DNA from: Lucinisca nassula
Lineage: Eukaryota; Mollusca; Bivalvia; Lucinida; Lucinidae
Length of the DNA stretch: 64,000 bases
Assembly (NCBI GenBank): GCA_963580285.1
Contig: OY757016.1
Location: 45,399,124-45,463,123 of the forward strand
Direction: 5' to 3'
The notes beneath the pieces were generated by a model that was not told where the DNA came from, did no database searches, and saw only the letters and a list, made by a program, of their open reading frames with translations. Of this stretch, positions 52,672-64,000 are shown one piece after another. Position 1 is the first letter of the stretch; each line of letters starts with the position of its first letter. The translations under genes were made by a program, and so were the position numbers.

Positions 52672-52983
52672 TTAACCATAGAGAATTCCACGTCTGTGTA
52701 GAAATGCTTTAAGTAAGAATTTAGCAGTTCTTCTTGTATGCTTGTTCAACAAGTCACTTAGTTTTTCCACGTCGCTAGAGTTTGCATGATCGTCATTACG
52801 CAAAATAGGACCAAGTTCAAGATCACGTAAATTTGCATTACATGGTGAGTACAAAAGGAAATGAATCTCATCGTCTACGGTTGATAAATTGGACAGTTTA
52901 CAAAGTCTGTCACTGACTTGTTCACCAGCAAATCTCCCGGTCTCTACCCGTAGTGGTAGAACACCACATCGAAACTGAGCCAT
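52672..52983 (-). pseudogene. LINE-2 C-terminal segment
   Basis: MAQFRCGVLPLRVETGRF and DRLC..HFLLYSPC match the conserved C-terminal end of APE-type LINE polyproteins with a worn zinc knuckle. It continues the frame broken off at 54022, across the nested element. Confidence 0.7.
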
Positions 52984-53035
52984 TATAGAGCGTTCATTTC
53001 GGTTCAGGTTTAATGTTAGCTAGTTTTCAGTTTTG

Positions 53036-54021
53036 AAAAGTAGAAGTAAAACAAAGATCAGGAATTGATACAATTAACTTACTCCACCCATAAAAGACAC
53101 CACAGGGAAAGAAATACAAACATTAAGCGACCAGACCACAATGGAAACCTAAACAAAGGAAGGCCATAAGGACAGTTACTTTCCCACAAAATGGCCATAT
53201 GGCCATCCAAAATTAAAAGACACAAGTGATACATACAGTAAGTAACAAACAACAACATAAATAAATCGCCACAGAAGAGCCGCCTTGGAACGGTCAGTGG
53301 AAGATTTCCACTGGGGGGCTTAAATCGATTCCACGTGGCCACAATCCTCGCCCTTACTTCCGTCGCGATTTAGACAAATAATTTGTTCAGTCCGCATGAA
53401 GGCCTCCTAACTCATCAGTGCAACATCTCCGTGATCACAAAAATCAAAGAACCACAGAGGTGAGGCAACGGTGAGGACTCGACAGCAAGAAACCACTGAA
53501 ATGCTGGAGCAAAAGAAAACCAACAGTTAGACTCCGATGAGCCCGACCAGAGACAGAGCATCAGGCACCAACCAACATTATCTCTCTAATTCTCAATAAG
53601 CCTTTACGTTGGAGCCGTCATAGAATCTGAGGCCTGACCCACCGGCATGCAATTAAAGAGGGAAGCAAAGTTGCCAACCGTGATTGGTTTAACTACCATG
53701 CATGCGGTCTGTCGTATAATATCCAATGTTGTACCAAATCTTTTTATATCGAAGAATGATTTTACGAAATTGGGTGCTGAAGTCATTGCGGTTATATATT
53801 TTTCTGAATTTATATACTAAGTCACCATAAAATTCGGGTTCCGATAGACCTTGTTGCAGAAGAGATTTAAGTCCAATATTGAATTTTGAAATTAAATCAG
53901 AATGGCGTCTATAAAATTTTGAAAAGGCTTTGCGTAGTTTATGGTACCGATAATCCTGATTAAGGAGTTTAGCCGTTAATAATTTATTACGAGTGTTGAA
54001 GTCAGTTACATGACTACACAC
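53036..54021 (-). mobile_element. Penelope-like fragment nested in LINE-2
   Basis: 3' UTR 53036-53600 and the ORF end (54010-53604), with VTDFNTRNKLLTAKLLNQ and HKLRKAFSKF. 5'-truncated at the junction ACACACT/TGAAGACAAG. LINE-2 coding sequence is present on both sides. Confidence 0.8.
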
Positions 54022-56111
54022 TTGAAGACAAGACAGTCTTGAAGTTAACGTATGTTCTGAGTTTTGGAACGTTTTCACACTTTTCGGGCCACGAGTTCGC
54101 GTACAAATTATGTAGGTTTTCATGTACAATAGATATATCAACAGGCAGTCTGTTATCATAATATTCTGGAATATCGAGTTTTTGAAAAATGTCTCTTACG
54201 TCGCTACACCAGTTGTTATTGGCAAACTCATAATCATAATTAAACACTCGTTTCGTCAGCCGAGAGCTGTCCATTAGTACAAGTCTGTTCCAGAACCCTT
54301 AACATAGAACTCCAGCGTCTGTACTGACTGGGTAGCCAACCTGTGTCACCTACTTTTGCAAGAATGGGTGTGAACCTATGTACACCAAGGAAGCAACGAA
54401 TTGCCCTATTTTGTATTAGTCTAGCTGTGCGAAACATTTATATCCCCAAACTGACGCTCCGTAGTCTGTTACGGGAACTTCACATGAATAATACAGCATT
54501 TCAAAAGTTTTAGACCCAATCTCCTTCAACCCATGCAACTTTGATTTAAGTCCACCGAGTGCTCGACCGCCACCAGTTGCTAGTGCTTCCGCTGTATGAC
54601 CAAAGTCCGACTTTTCGTGGAATATGACACCGAAATATTTGTATTTTTCCACAGTTTCTATAACGTTTTCACCGATTTTGAAAGTTACGTCACTTCTTTT
54701 TCGTCTACCTTTTCGAAAGTGAACTGTTTTAGACTTATCGGAATTAATGAGGACTCGCCATTTCTTGCACCAAGCGTGTAAAATATCAAGCATTTTCTGC
54801 TTATCTGCCTCATTTTTTGCAAGCAAGCAAATATCGTCCGCGTAAAGCAATAGGGAAAGTTTAACACCATTTAAGTCTATGCCCAGATTAAGTTCACTGA
54901 TCTCTGAAACAAGGTCATTCACGAATATAGAAAATATGGTTGGGGACATACAATCAACCTGCTGTACTCCTTACCTGCAATCGAACCATCCAGTAAGTTT
55001 ATCGTTTATACGTATTGAAGGCGTCGTATGAAGATATATGTTTTGATAGAATTGTACATTTTCGCGTTAATGTTTGCTTTTAGCAGTACGTATGAAAGCA
55101 TATCTCTATCTTCGAAGTCAAACGCCTTTTTTAGGTCTTTAAAAGTAGTAAATACGTCTGTGTTATTGCGAATGACACTGTTTAGAGTAAAATATGGTCA
55201 TCACATGATCTATTGGTCCGGAGTCCATTTTGCTCCTCGGCGAGAATGTTGTTCTCCTCCAAATACCGCGTTAATCGTTAATTTAGTAGCGAACTGTACA
55301 GCTTACTGATTCACGACAAAAGACTGATCCCCCTGTAGTTCATGGGAACACTTCGATCTGACGAGGCATCCTTCAGGATTGGACATATTACAAACTGTCT
55401 CCATATCGACGGGATGATGCTGGTATCAAATATTAACTGAAACAGTTTATGGATGACCGCTATAACGGGCGGGAATTTTAACACAACATAGGGGACTTTG
55501 TCTATTCCGCTTGCCGAAAATAGTTTTACCTTCATTATGACCGCAGATACCTCTTCGAGAGTTATAGTACCGTTTATGTGTGGGTTTGAGTTGTATAATG
55601 GATCAAGCATATCATTTTCTAATATTAGTTTATGAGTTTTGTCTAATAATAGTTTATGAGTTTTGACATGTTTGTAAAATTCATCATCGAAACCATTATT
55701 TGAATTGGAGCTATACAAGTTCTCGAAGTCAGTTTTCCACTTATCCAGTACGGTTTGCTCATCTCTGATGATACGTCCGTTTTCGTCACTGATTTGCACC
55801 GGAATAGAACGGTCTCGACGGGGACCCAAGGTTTTCACTTTATTCCAAAAGTCATTTGAAATTGTGGTTGACATTGTTTCATTGTCATCGGCAATAGTTC
55901 GTCTGTGTTTGCGTTCCGCCTGCCAAAATGAGCGATCAAAATTGTGTTGCGCACTTTTAAATTCTTGCCTTAAAAATTTACGTCTCGCAACAAGTTTTGA
56001 GTCACATTTTAAAAATGCGCGCTCCTTCGATCTCAAGTCACTCAGAAAGGGCATTATTCCAGTATGGTTTATATGTCCTATGTCGCTTATGCGTACCCTT
56101 GGATGTGTCAT
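54014..56111 (-). pseudogene. LINE-2 reverse transcriptase region
   Basis: At least four frame pieces. 56111-55311 has the RT entry region ending NYRGISLLS. About 55310-54950 is degraded. 54949-54416 has YADDICLLA (catalytic Asp pair kept) and the thumb. 54437-54014 holds downstream C-terminal sequence. Frameshifts separate the pieces. Confidence 0.75.
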
Positions 56112-56443
56112 ATTTCGGGATATTGTCGTTCATTTCTCGCAATATCGAGCTGCACAGATTTTCGTATATATTATCGACGTTTGACTGTGTTTCCTGCGTA
56201 GATTCGATTTGCTGATTTTTTTTTGTGTAATTGCTTGGCGGCTTAAATCGCTGTGCATGAAATCGATCGGAATACGAGTCAATTTATATTTGGGTCCATT
56301 ATTCACACACTGGCTGGTATCATTACCAGAGTTTCGATGTGATGACGACGTAGCAGTAACTGTGTCAAACTCCGTAACGATAAATGCATGGTCAGGTGCC
56401 TTACTTCGGGGGCTCAGTAGATTCTGCAGTTTATTATCCTGTA

Positions 56444-57124
56444 TTACCCAGTTTGCGGAAATGACTTTAAAAGTTTTACACTGCGGAAACATATCGTGGG
56501 GAACACATATATAGCCACTACTGCCCTACCCCGACCTGATACCGACGTATAGTTATCAAACAAACTGTAAAATCTTCCATTAAGTACATACATTTTCGAT
56601 TCAACAAGAAATTCGCAAAAATCGTCACCATGCTGATTTACAGATTTATCTAAAGGCGTCCTTTTCGGGATGCCATCGAAGTCAGAAGAAGCGTCCGGTA
56701 TATTTCCAATGCACGAATTGACGTCGCCTGCTACAAATAAAGCGTCACTTTCGTAATTCAAATATATTTGAGACAGAACATGTGAAAAGAAAACCTGTGC
56801 ATCTCTTTCCCGCGTTGATCTCTCTGGAGGCAAGCATGTAACATAAACGATACAGTTATAGTCTCTTAATTTGTAAAAAAATATAACATCAAGTATTCCA
56901 TCGTGCGACTTATCAATAATATCAAAATTGTAAAGTTGGGCAAGACTTTCTTTTATAAAAATTCCAACACCACCGGAGGCTTTTGGGGCGTTTTTGCGAA
57001 TATCGGGTCTATTATAACCGAGCCATACATAACCATCAATGTTTAAAACCTTTTGGTCAGGGAGATGTGCCTCTGATATGCATGTAATGCCAGTATTTAT
57101 CGACTTTATCAACGCGAAACGCAA
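56444..57124 (-). pseudogene. LINE-2 endonuclease
   Basis: CISEAHL, GGVGIFIK, YVTCLPPE and FVAGDVNSCIG are the endonuclease/exonuclease/phosphatase landmarks in order. The frame is lost near the C-terminal His motif. Confidence 0.7.
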
Positions 57125-57434
57125 ACCTTCATTAGCATTAGTCCAGCCACAAACTTTATATGAGCTAATGTGATAGACTCAGTGAGTCGGGACGCGTCCT
57201 AAGCAGAGTTGTCGTCCCTAGCTGCTTCCTCAGTTTGGTTTTCTGATCGTGTTTTGATCCGCCCATTCGCATCGACGCGGTAGGATTTTACTGTCGGTAA
57301 AGCCTGCAAAAGCGTTCTCGCATTCAATTCTATGAGCCTTTCAGCGTGCGTTTTGCAGCTTTATTAAAACCACATTTTTGAACTCTTGAGAATCCTTAAG
57401 CTTCATCTTACCACGGAGGACCATTATCTTTTCA

Positions 57435-58206
57435 TCAAGGCACCAAAAGCATTAATTTCACTAAACCCGGCTTGTTCACAAATTTCTTAGGCAGACGGCG
57501 CGCCCCGGTAATTGTGACTCGATCCAATATATCTTCGCCCATGGCACGTATTAACTCAGTCGCCTTTCTCATACGATCCTCCCCAAGCGAAAACGGTATG
57601 TTGGTAGCTATAAGGGTCAAGTCTGGATCATCTAGTGGTTCCCTGTAGCGACCGTTAAACGACTGGTACCCGGCATGATCCATCGGCTCACGCTCTCGCC
57701 CCCGGCACAGTGATTTTCTACGTTTGTGAGACGGTTCTGAATAGACTGAACAGATATCAGTACCTCATCGATTCGCGCACTCTCTTAGGCTATGTCAAGT
57801 GAAAGTTCGTCTTTCAACGACTTCATTTTACTCTCAATACTTCGCATCAACTCAGTTTTTAGTTTGTCCATCTTACTCTCCAGAGTCTTATTCATACAAA
57901 CTTGGTTCTATTTAATGTCAGTTTTGTCGCCATCTTGTTTTGTTTAGGACCTGGCTTAGGTGTTTCACCCTCCGACGATCTATCTCTCTTTTTTTGTTCC
58001 TTACAGGAGAATCTGGCATAACTTACATACAACATGAAGTCCAAGGAACAACTAACACGTTCATATAAAATTCCATTTATACCCATGCCAAAAATGGAAT
58101 TTAAACCCATATTTTGATCACACTGAAAATTTTCATTGTCCATCGAAAGTAGTCCGCGTATGAATGTGAGGGGTAAAAACGCGACGTCGTTAAGGACATC
58201 GAACAT
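57435..58206 (-). pseudogene. LINE-2 ORF1-like region
   Basis: 57683-57435 (DLTLIATNIPFSLGEDRM..) looks like an ORF1 nucleic-acid-binding segment, and 58206-57892 carries a basic SCKEQKKRDRSSEGE stretch. The two are in different frames with stops between them. Assignment is by position and composition. Confidence 0.5.
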
Positions 58207-58314
58207 GTTACGTTACGACGCGTATCTTACTAATTTGCATGTTTAATCCAACAGTTGGTTATCGAATTTATTACATAGCGTTAATAACGCTTACACACTC
58301 AGACGCGACGTCAT

Positions 58315-59280
58315 ATGAAAAAACATTTTAATGACGTTTGTATTTTATATGTTTTGAAATTACACATTATGGTTATTAACAAAGTGTGTGAATCTATCAA
58401 ATTTCTATTTCGCAATACTTACATGTATATTGGATTTTGGTACAGAATTAAACGGACAAATCGTGAGAATTCAAATCGGTACGAATTGCGCACGACTAAT
58501 AGCTGATTTGTTCTTGTACTGATTTGAAAGAGACTTTTCGTAAAATCGTTCTTCGATATAAAAAGATTGGGTACAATATGGATATTATACGAAAGACTGC
58601 ATGCATGGTAGTTAACCCAATCACGGTTGGCAACTTTGATTCCCTCTTTAATTGCACGCTGGTGGGTCAGGCCTAAGATTCTATGACGGTACCAACGTAA
58701 AGGCTTATTGAGAATTAGAGAGATCTAATTCAAGGTAATGTTGGTTGGTGCCTGATGCTCTGTCTCTGGTTGGGCCCATCGGAGTCTAACTGTTGGTTTT
58801 CTTTTGCTCCAGCATTTCAGTGTTTTTTTGCTGTCGAGTCCTCACCGTTGTCTTACCTCTGTGGTTCTTTGATTATTTGTGTTCACAGAGATGTTGCACT
58901 GATGAGTTAGGCCTTAATGCGGACTGAACAAATTATTTGTCTAAATCGCGGCAGAAGTAAGGGCGAGGATTGTGGTCACGTAAAATCGATTTAAGCCCCT
59001 CAGTGGAAATCTTTCCACTGACCGTTCCAAGGCAGTTCTTCTGTGGCGATTTATTTATGTTGCTGTTTGTTACTTACTGTGTGTATCACTTGTGTCTTTT
59101 AATTTTGGATGGCCATATGGCCATTTTGTGGGAAAGTTACTGTCCCTATGGCCTTCCTTTGTTATGGTGTCCATTATGGTCTGGTCGCTTAATGTTTGTA
59201 TTTCTTTCCCTTTGGTGTCTTTGATGGGTGGAGTAAGTTAATTGTATCGAAACCTGATCTTTGTTTTACTTCTACTTTAA
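58315..59280 (+). pseudogene. Penelope-like copy with internal deletion (upstream member of a partial tandem)
   Basis: 58375-58520 matches the RT segment around the TNCAPLVAD motif (here TNCARLIADLFLY), then jumps to the ORF end (FRKIVLRYKKIGYNMD..) at about 58535, and continues as a complete 3' UTR to 59280. The next copy begins directly after. Partial tandems with a terminal-repeat-like segment are usual for Penelope elements. Confidence 0.75.
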
Positions 59281-60524
59281 ACGTAAATTACATGCTTTTA
59301 AACGAAACAATACTAGACTGAAGTGACTGTCAATTATATTATATTATTAAATCATGGACGCCACTCTATGCTTTCGTTTCTAAGTTCATTCGGTTTTACG
59401 TCTTCTGGACACCGAGGCGAATAAATTCTACGATAGTTCTTATCAGTTATATGATGCGGCTTTCTTAACTAGAGGCTATACTCAGCATACTCTCCGTCCT
59501 TACATTGATTCTGAAATTAATCATAAACGCCATTTCTTCAAAATATCCTTCATTAATAAGGGTATGGATTTTATAGATTTGCCCAGTATTTTCCGTGAGA
59601 GCTCGGTGCTTTCTTCCATTCCTGCTTATTTTCAAAATACTGAAACACCTATAATTTGCTATAAATATAACAAACCTGTTAGATCTATCATTTTTAATTT
59701 CAATAAACTTGTTTCAGATCTTGATATTGATACTAATACTCCTGATTCATGTGATTGTAAAAACTCAGTGTATTGCTATCCTGCTGCTGGTCATGTAATT
59801 ACTGGCAATTTGAAAATTATTCCTGATTCTAGGATAAGAAATATAATTTCTAAGGACCGAAATATCGGTTTCCATCAAAAATTGATTTCAGTAAATGTAG
59901 AGATGAAATCGCTGCTGCCTTGAATGAATTCGGTAATAGATGGTGTAAGCGAGAGTATGTTGAGCATAAAGCCCTTAAGGACTGGAAACTTAGCATTTTA
60001 AAACTAGTGAATGAGCGCATTTCTTTCTATTCTCAAAATACTAACTTATTACCCCCTAAGCCTAAGACGTCTTTATGTCATCTTAAACTAGGTATTCAAG
60101 AATTTCAGAAGTTTGTTTTGGCCCCTGCAGACAAGGCCGCTAACAACGTCGTCGTTGTGTGACGGCTCCACTATGTTAACACGCTTAAACAGGAGCTTGA
60201 TGGTACTAAGGCCTATGAACTTCAGCCTTTAGCTGAAGAGAGAGCTATAGTAGATGAACATATTTGTCAATCAGCCAACAAGTTTGCTGTGTGTGTTACT
60301 GAATGCCAAGACAAGCTTTCTACGCTACATTGGTTACCAAAAGTTCATAAAAGACCTTACAAAGCACGGTTTATTGCAAATTCTAGCTCTTGCACTACCA
60401 CTGAACTTTCTCAATTATTAACTTCCTGCCTTACTGCTATTAAAACGCACGTGATTAAATATTGTGATAAAGTCTTTGAAAGATCAGGAAGAAATCTGTT
60501 TTGGTCTATAAACTATTCGAATGA

Positions 60525-60955
60525 GGTTTGTGGTTCTTTGATTTTTGTGTTCACGGAGATGTTGCACTGATGAGTTAGGAGGCCTTCGTGCGGACTGAAC
60601 AAATTATTTGTCTAAATCGCGACGGAAGTAAGGGCGAGGATTGTGGCCACGTAAAATCGATTTAAGCCCCCCCAGTGGAAATCTTCCACTGACCGTTCCA
60701 AGGCGGCTCTTCTGTAGCGATTTATTTATGTTGTTGTTTGTTACTTACTGTATGTATCACTTGTGTCTTTTGGTTTTGGATGGCCATATGGCCATTTTGT
60801 GGGAAAGTAACTGTCCTTATGGCCTTCCTTTGTTTAGGTTTCCATTATGGTCTGGTCGCTTAATGTTTGTATTTCTTTCCCTTTGGTGTCTTTTATGGAT
60901 GGAGTAAGTTAATTGTATCATTTCCTGATCTTTGTTTTACTTCTACTTTAAATAA
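60525..60955 (+). mobile_element. Penelope-like 3' UTR piece inside the RT of another copy
   Basis: Identical in layout to 58880-59280 and 49623-50004, starting GGTTTGTGGTTCTTTGATTT and ending TTTTACTTCTACTTT. The RT frame resumes right after it (LNKLKSRRF). Read as a 5'-truncated insertion. Confidence 0.75.
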
Positions 60956-62331
60956 ATTGAAATCCAGACGTTTTCGTGCTTTAAGTCTGTCTACTTATGA
61001 TTTTTCCACTCTTTACACAACACTTCCTCATAATCTTATAAAAGAAAAGCTTAATGATTTAATTGAATGGGCTTTTCACAGAGAAGATTCTTTCTATCTT
61101 GCATGTGATGTCAGAAATGCATTTTTCACTTCTAAAGAGCATAAGAATTATACACTTTGGTCATGTCAGAAAGTGTGTGATGCCCTCACCTTTCTACTTG
61201 ACAATATTTAAATTAGATTCGGTACTAAGTTATTTAGACAAATTGTGGGTATTCCGATGGGTACGAATTGCGCACCTCTTGTGGCTGATCTGTTCTTGTA
61301 TTGTTATGAAAGAGACTTCAGGTTGTCGCTTTCCAATGATAACCAATCTGAAATTATTGAAGCTTTTAGCTCCACTTCTAGATATTTAGATGATTTATTA
61401 AATATTGATAATACCTATTTCGATGGTTTGATCAGTCAGATTTACCCCCCAGAACTTCAGTTAAATAAAGCAAATTCTTCTGAAACCGAGGCTCCGATTT
61501 TGGATTTACATCTATCAATTGTAGATGGGCTTGTTTCGTGCAAAATTTATGATAAACGCGATGCATTTGATTTTGAGATTGTAAATTTTCCTTTTTTGGA
61601 TGGTGATGTTCCTCGTGCACCATCCTATGGCGTTTATATTTCGCAATTAATTCGATTTGCTAGAGTGTGTAGTCATATAACTGACTTCAACACTCATAAT
61701 AAATTATTAACGGCTAAACTACTTAATCAGGGTTATCAGTACCATAAACTACGCAAAGCCTTTTCAAAAATTTTATAGACGTCATTCTGATTTAATTTCA
61801 AAATTCAATATTGGACTTAAATCTCTTCTGCAACAAGGTCTATCGGAACCCGAATTTTATGGTGACTTAGTTTATAAATTCAGAAAAATATATAACCGCA
61901 ATGACTTCAGAACCCAATTTCGTAAAATCATTCTTCGATATAAAAAGATTGGGTACAACATGGATGTTATACGACAGACTGCATGCATGGTAGTTAACCC
62001 CATCACGGTTGGCAACTTTGCTTCCCTCCTTAATTGCACGCCTTTGGGTCAGGCCTCGGATTCTATGACGGTTCCAACGTAAAGGCTTATTGAGAATTAG
62101 AGAGATCTAATGAAAGGTAATGTTGGTTGGTGCCTGATGCTCTGTCTCTGGTCGGGCCTATCGGAGGCTAACTGTTGGTTTTCTTTTGCTCCAGCATTTC
62201 AGTGGTTTCTTGCTGTCGAGTCCTCACCGTGGTCTCACCTCTGTGGTTCTTTGATTATTTGTGTTCACGGAGATGTTGCACTGATAAGTTAGGAGGCCTT
62301 CATGCGGACTGAGCAAATTGTAAACGTCTCC

Positions 62332-62656
62332 CCGTACATCAACCATAGTGCAGTTTATATTTTACTTTTGGTCCTTTGAGATCAGCGTGAATATTCTGAG
62401 GAATCAGAAATAAATTATTGGTTTAGACTCATATTCTAGACAAGTTTTTAATTATTTGGCCCCATTTTGATTTATATCAGTCTCTGAATCGACTGCCTAT
62501 TCGAAATTCACAAAATTGCAGTATGCTTCGTCTGGCTTTCTTTGCCGGATCATTATAGGGTCACTGATGAGGCTTTATTAGCCGAAACTACGTAGTAAAA
62601 CCCATCTTCTGTCTTATGAATGTTTTCATTGCTCTTAAAGGAACTCGTTTTTTTAT
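62332..62656 (+). mobile_element. 325 bp hammerhead-bearing repeat in the Penelope 3' UTR
   Basis: Interrupts the 3' UTR between GACTGAGCAAATT and ATTTGTCTAAATCGCGAC, which are contiguous in the other copies. Its 5' part CATAGTGCAGTTTATATTTT matches the hammerhead repeat at 17967. Confidence 0.75.
62558..62603 (+). ncRNA. hammerhead ribozyme motif, type I (copy 3)
   Basis: GGGTCA then CTGATGA (62564-62570), stem II GGC/GCC, GAAA (62584-62587), short stem III CTACGTAG, cleavage triplet GTA, stem I 3' side AAACCC. Stem I pairs over four of six bases, so activity may be weak. Confidence 0.75.
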
Positions 62657-63216
62657 TTTTATTTGTCTAAATCGCGACGGTAGTAAGGGCGAGGATTGTG
62701 CCCACGTAAAATCGATTTAAGCCCCCCAGTGGAAATCTTTCCACTGACGAAATCTTTCCACTGACCGTTCCAAGGCGGTTCTTCTGTGACGGTTTATTTA
62801 TGTTGTTGTTTGTTACTTACTGTGTGTACCACGTGTGTCTTTTTATTTTGGATGGCCATATGGCCATTTGTTGAAAAGTAACTGTCCTTATGGCCTTCCT
62901 TTGTTTAGGTTTCCATTATGGTCTGGTCGCTTCATGTGTGTGTTTCTTTCCCTTTGGTGTCTTTGTTGGGCGGAGTAAGTTAATTGTATCGATTCCTGAT
63001 CTTTGTTTTACTTCTACATTTTTAATGATTTCTCTTTCTAAAGAAGAGCAATCTGAATTATCGATGTCTTAATATGAGAAGGAATAACTGAATATTGGTT
63101 ATACCTACTGCAAGTTTTTTTTCAGTCAATCTTAGCTTTCAGAGCTCTTATTCTGATACCATAACCTTGATGTTTTATTTATTATTGCCTATTTTAGAAG
63201 GAAAAATTGATGTAAA

Positions 63217-63640
63217 ATTTAAAGAAAACGCGATGATTCTGATTTTGCGATTGTAAATATTCCATACTTGGATGGGGATGCTCCACCTGGGGCGGCCTAA
63301 GGTTTTTATAACCATTTAGGTTTGCTAGAGTGTCTAGTCATGTTATTCACTTCAATACTCGAAATAAATAATGAATTACCTAAAATTGGAGATCAGGGTT
63401 ATTGAACTTATCGATATCATAGACTCCAAAAAGTGTTTCATAAAATTATAGACGCCAATTCGATTAAGTTTCAAAATTCAATAAATTCAGTAAGACTTTT
63501 ATGTAAGTCGCTTGCTGACTGATGCTTCGTCTTTGATCGGTCCCACCCAAGCAAACACTTGTTTTTCTTTTGCGTAAATGTTTAAGATATTTCATGTTCT
63601 CGAGACATCGTTGTTTTATCCCTGAATTTGTTTGAGGCGG
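63217..63640 (+). pseudogene. Penelope-like relic
   Basis: GATTTTGCGATTGTAAATAT, CTTGGATGGGGATGCTCC and later CTGATGCTTCGTCTTTGATC match the ORF end and start of the 3' UTR of the family with heavy decay. Confidence 0.6.
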
Positions 63641-63685
63641 GTTTGAAATCCTCTAAAAAACGTGTTCACCAGAGAAGAACTAAGG

Positions 63686-63941
63686 CATTAGAAAAACACA
63701 CCTATACAAATACATAGTAATTTTTCCGCTGAAAAACAAACATTTTAAGATTAAACATTCTGATAGTTTCTTATTTGTGCTCAAAATATAGATTGTGGGT
63801 ACACGTTAGAACCGCCTCATCGAGGCGGTTCTAACGAGTACCTACATTCTATATTTTGAGAAGAAATAATAAAAATAAGGTTTACGCCTGTTAATATTAA
63901 AGTTGTGTTCAAGGGGGTTATAATTATATAGGCGTGATTTG
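63686..63941 (+). mobile_element. hairpin MITE, nearly full length
   Basis: CATTAGAAAAACACACCTAT start and TATAGGCGTGATTTG end. Inner stem intact with CTCAAAATATAGATTGTGGG, GAACCGCCTCATC and GAGGCGGTTCTAACGAG. Confidence 0.82.
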
Positions 63942-64000
63942 TCTACTAACAACTGACCGACAAACTTTGATTTATTGCTCAATAAATCACAGACTAGAGC

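Larger units (their letters stand above)
52484..58210 (-). mobile_element. LINE-2: decayed APE-type non-LTR retrotransposon
   Basis: Minus strand. The 3' end near 52484 has an (ACTT)n-type tetranucleotide tail. Parts in sense order: ORF1-like (about 58206-57435), endonuclease (57124-56444), reverse transcriptase (56111-54416), C-terminal region (54437-54014), interruption by a Penelope-like fragment (54021-53036), and the last C-terminal part (52983-52672). Many frameshifts, so it is inactive. Confidence 0.8.
59291..63018 (+). pseudogene. Penelope-like retroelement, longest copy
   Basis: The coding frame can be followed from about 59400 to 62080: an N-terminal region with SCDCKNSVYCYPAAGH (Cys/His cluster), a PADKAANN stretch in the place of the Penelope DKG motif, LPKVHKRPYKARFI, STYDFSTLYTTLPH (RT motif A), GIPMGTNCAPLVAD (motif B), RYLDDLL (motif C), and a C-terminal part. 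Lesions: frameshift near 59885, TGA at 60160-60162, a 430 bp insertion at 60525-60955, frameshifts near 61205 and 61775. No GIY-YIG endonuclease was recognised. The 3' UTR to 63018 is interrupted by a hammerhead repeat at 62332-62656. Confidence 0.8.

Noticed and set aside
60525..60955. An intron in the Penelope-like RT (left edge reads GAG/GTTTGT)
   Set aside because: The right edge has no AG, and the same sequence is the 3' UTR of the family in at least four other places, so a nested insertion explains it better.

Overview
This is animal nuclear DNA. Spliceosomal exons, tRNA-derived SINEs, LINEs with tetranucleotide or satellite tails, Penelope-like elements and a Ty3/gypsy element with an envelope gene all point that way, and nothing looks prokaryotic. 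The flavour of the repeats (2A-bearing LINE, hammerhead ribozymes in small repeats, hairpin MITEs, errantivirus-like gypsy) suggests a lophotrochozoan, most likely a bivalve mollusc. That placement is inference.

Host gene: almost the whole window appears to lie inside two large introns of one host gene on the minus strand. Three exons have matching splice sites and phases: a six-cysteine Sushi/CCP domain (47325-47510), a transmembrane helix (24604-24715) and a cytoplasmic tail with three PPxY motifs and the stop codon (3673-4123). The 5' part of the gene (signal peptide, other domains) was not found and may lie beyond the right edge. A decayed duplicate of the tail end sits at 1824-1917.

Left third (1-18 kb): SINEs and hairpin elements lead into a tandem array of ~145 bp units. 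That array is split by a complete gypsy-class element on the minus strand (6425-16657) with identical 510 bp LTRs, a GTTT target duplication, PBS, PPT, gag, pol and a baculovirus-F-like env. A textbook -1 frameshift signal lies at the gag/pol junction. gag is broken by one base in an A run.

Middle (18-47 kb): a dense mosaic of hairpin MITEs sharing terminal repeats and a GAACCGCC/GGCGGTTC stem core, SINEs of at least four kinds, piggyBac-like MITEs with TTAA duplications, several tandem arrays with 140-170 bp periods, fold-back structures and microsatellites. It also holds a nearly intact LINE (33376-37850) with an apurinic-type endonuclease, a reverse transcriptase, a 2A-like motif and only two in-frame stops.

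Right third (43-64 kb): fragments and partial tandems of one Penelope-like family, a second and more decayed LINE (52484-58210) with a Penelope fragment nested in it, and further hairpin repeats. Three type I hammerhead ribozyme motifs occur in the window (18037, 51876, 62558). Each sits in a small mobile repeat, and one of these is carried inside a hairpin MITE.
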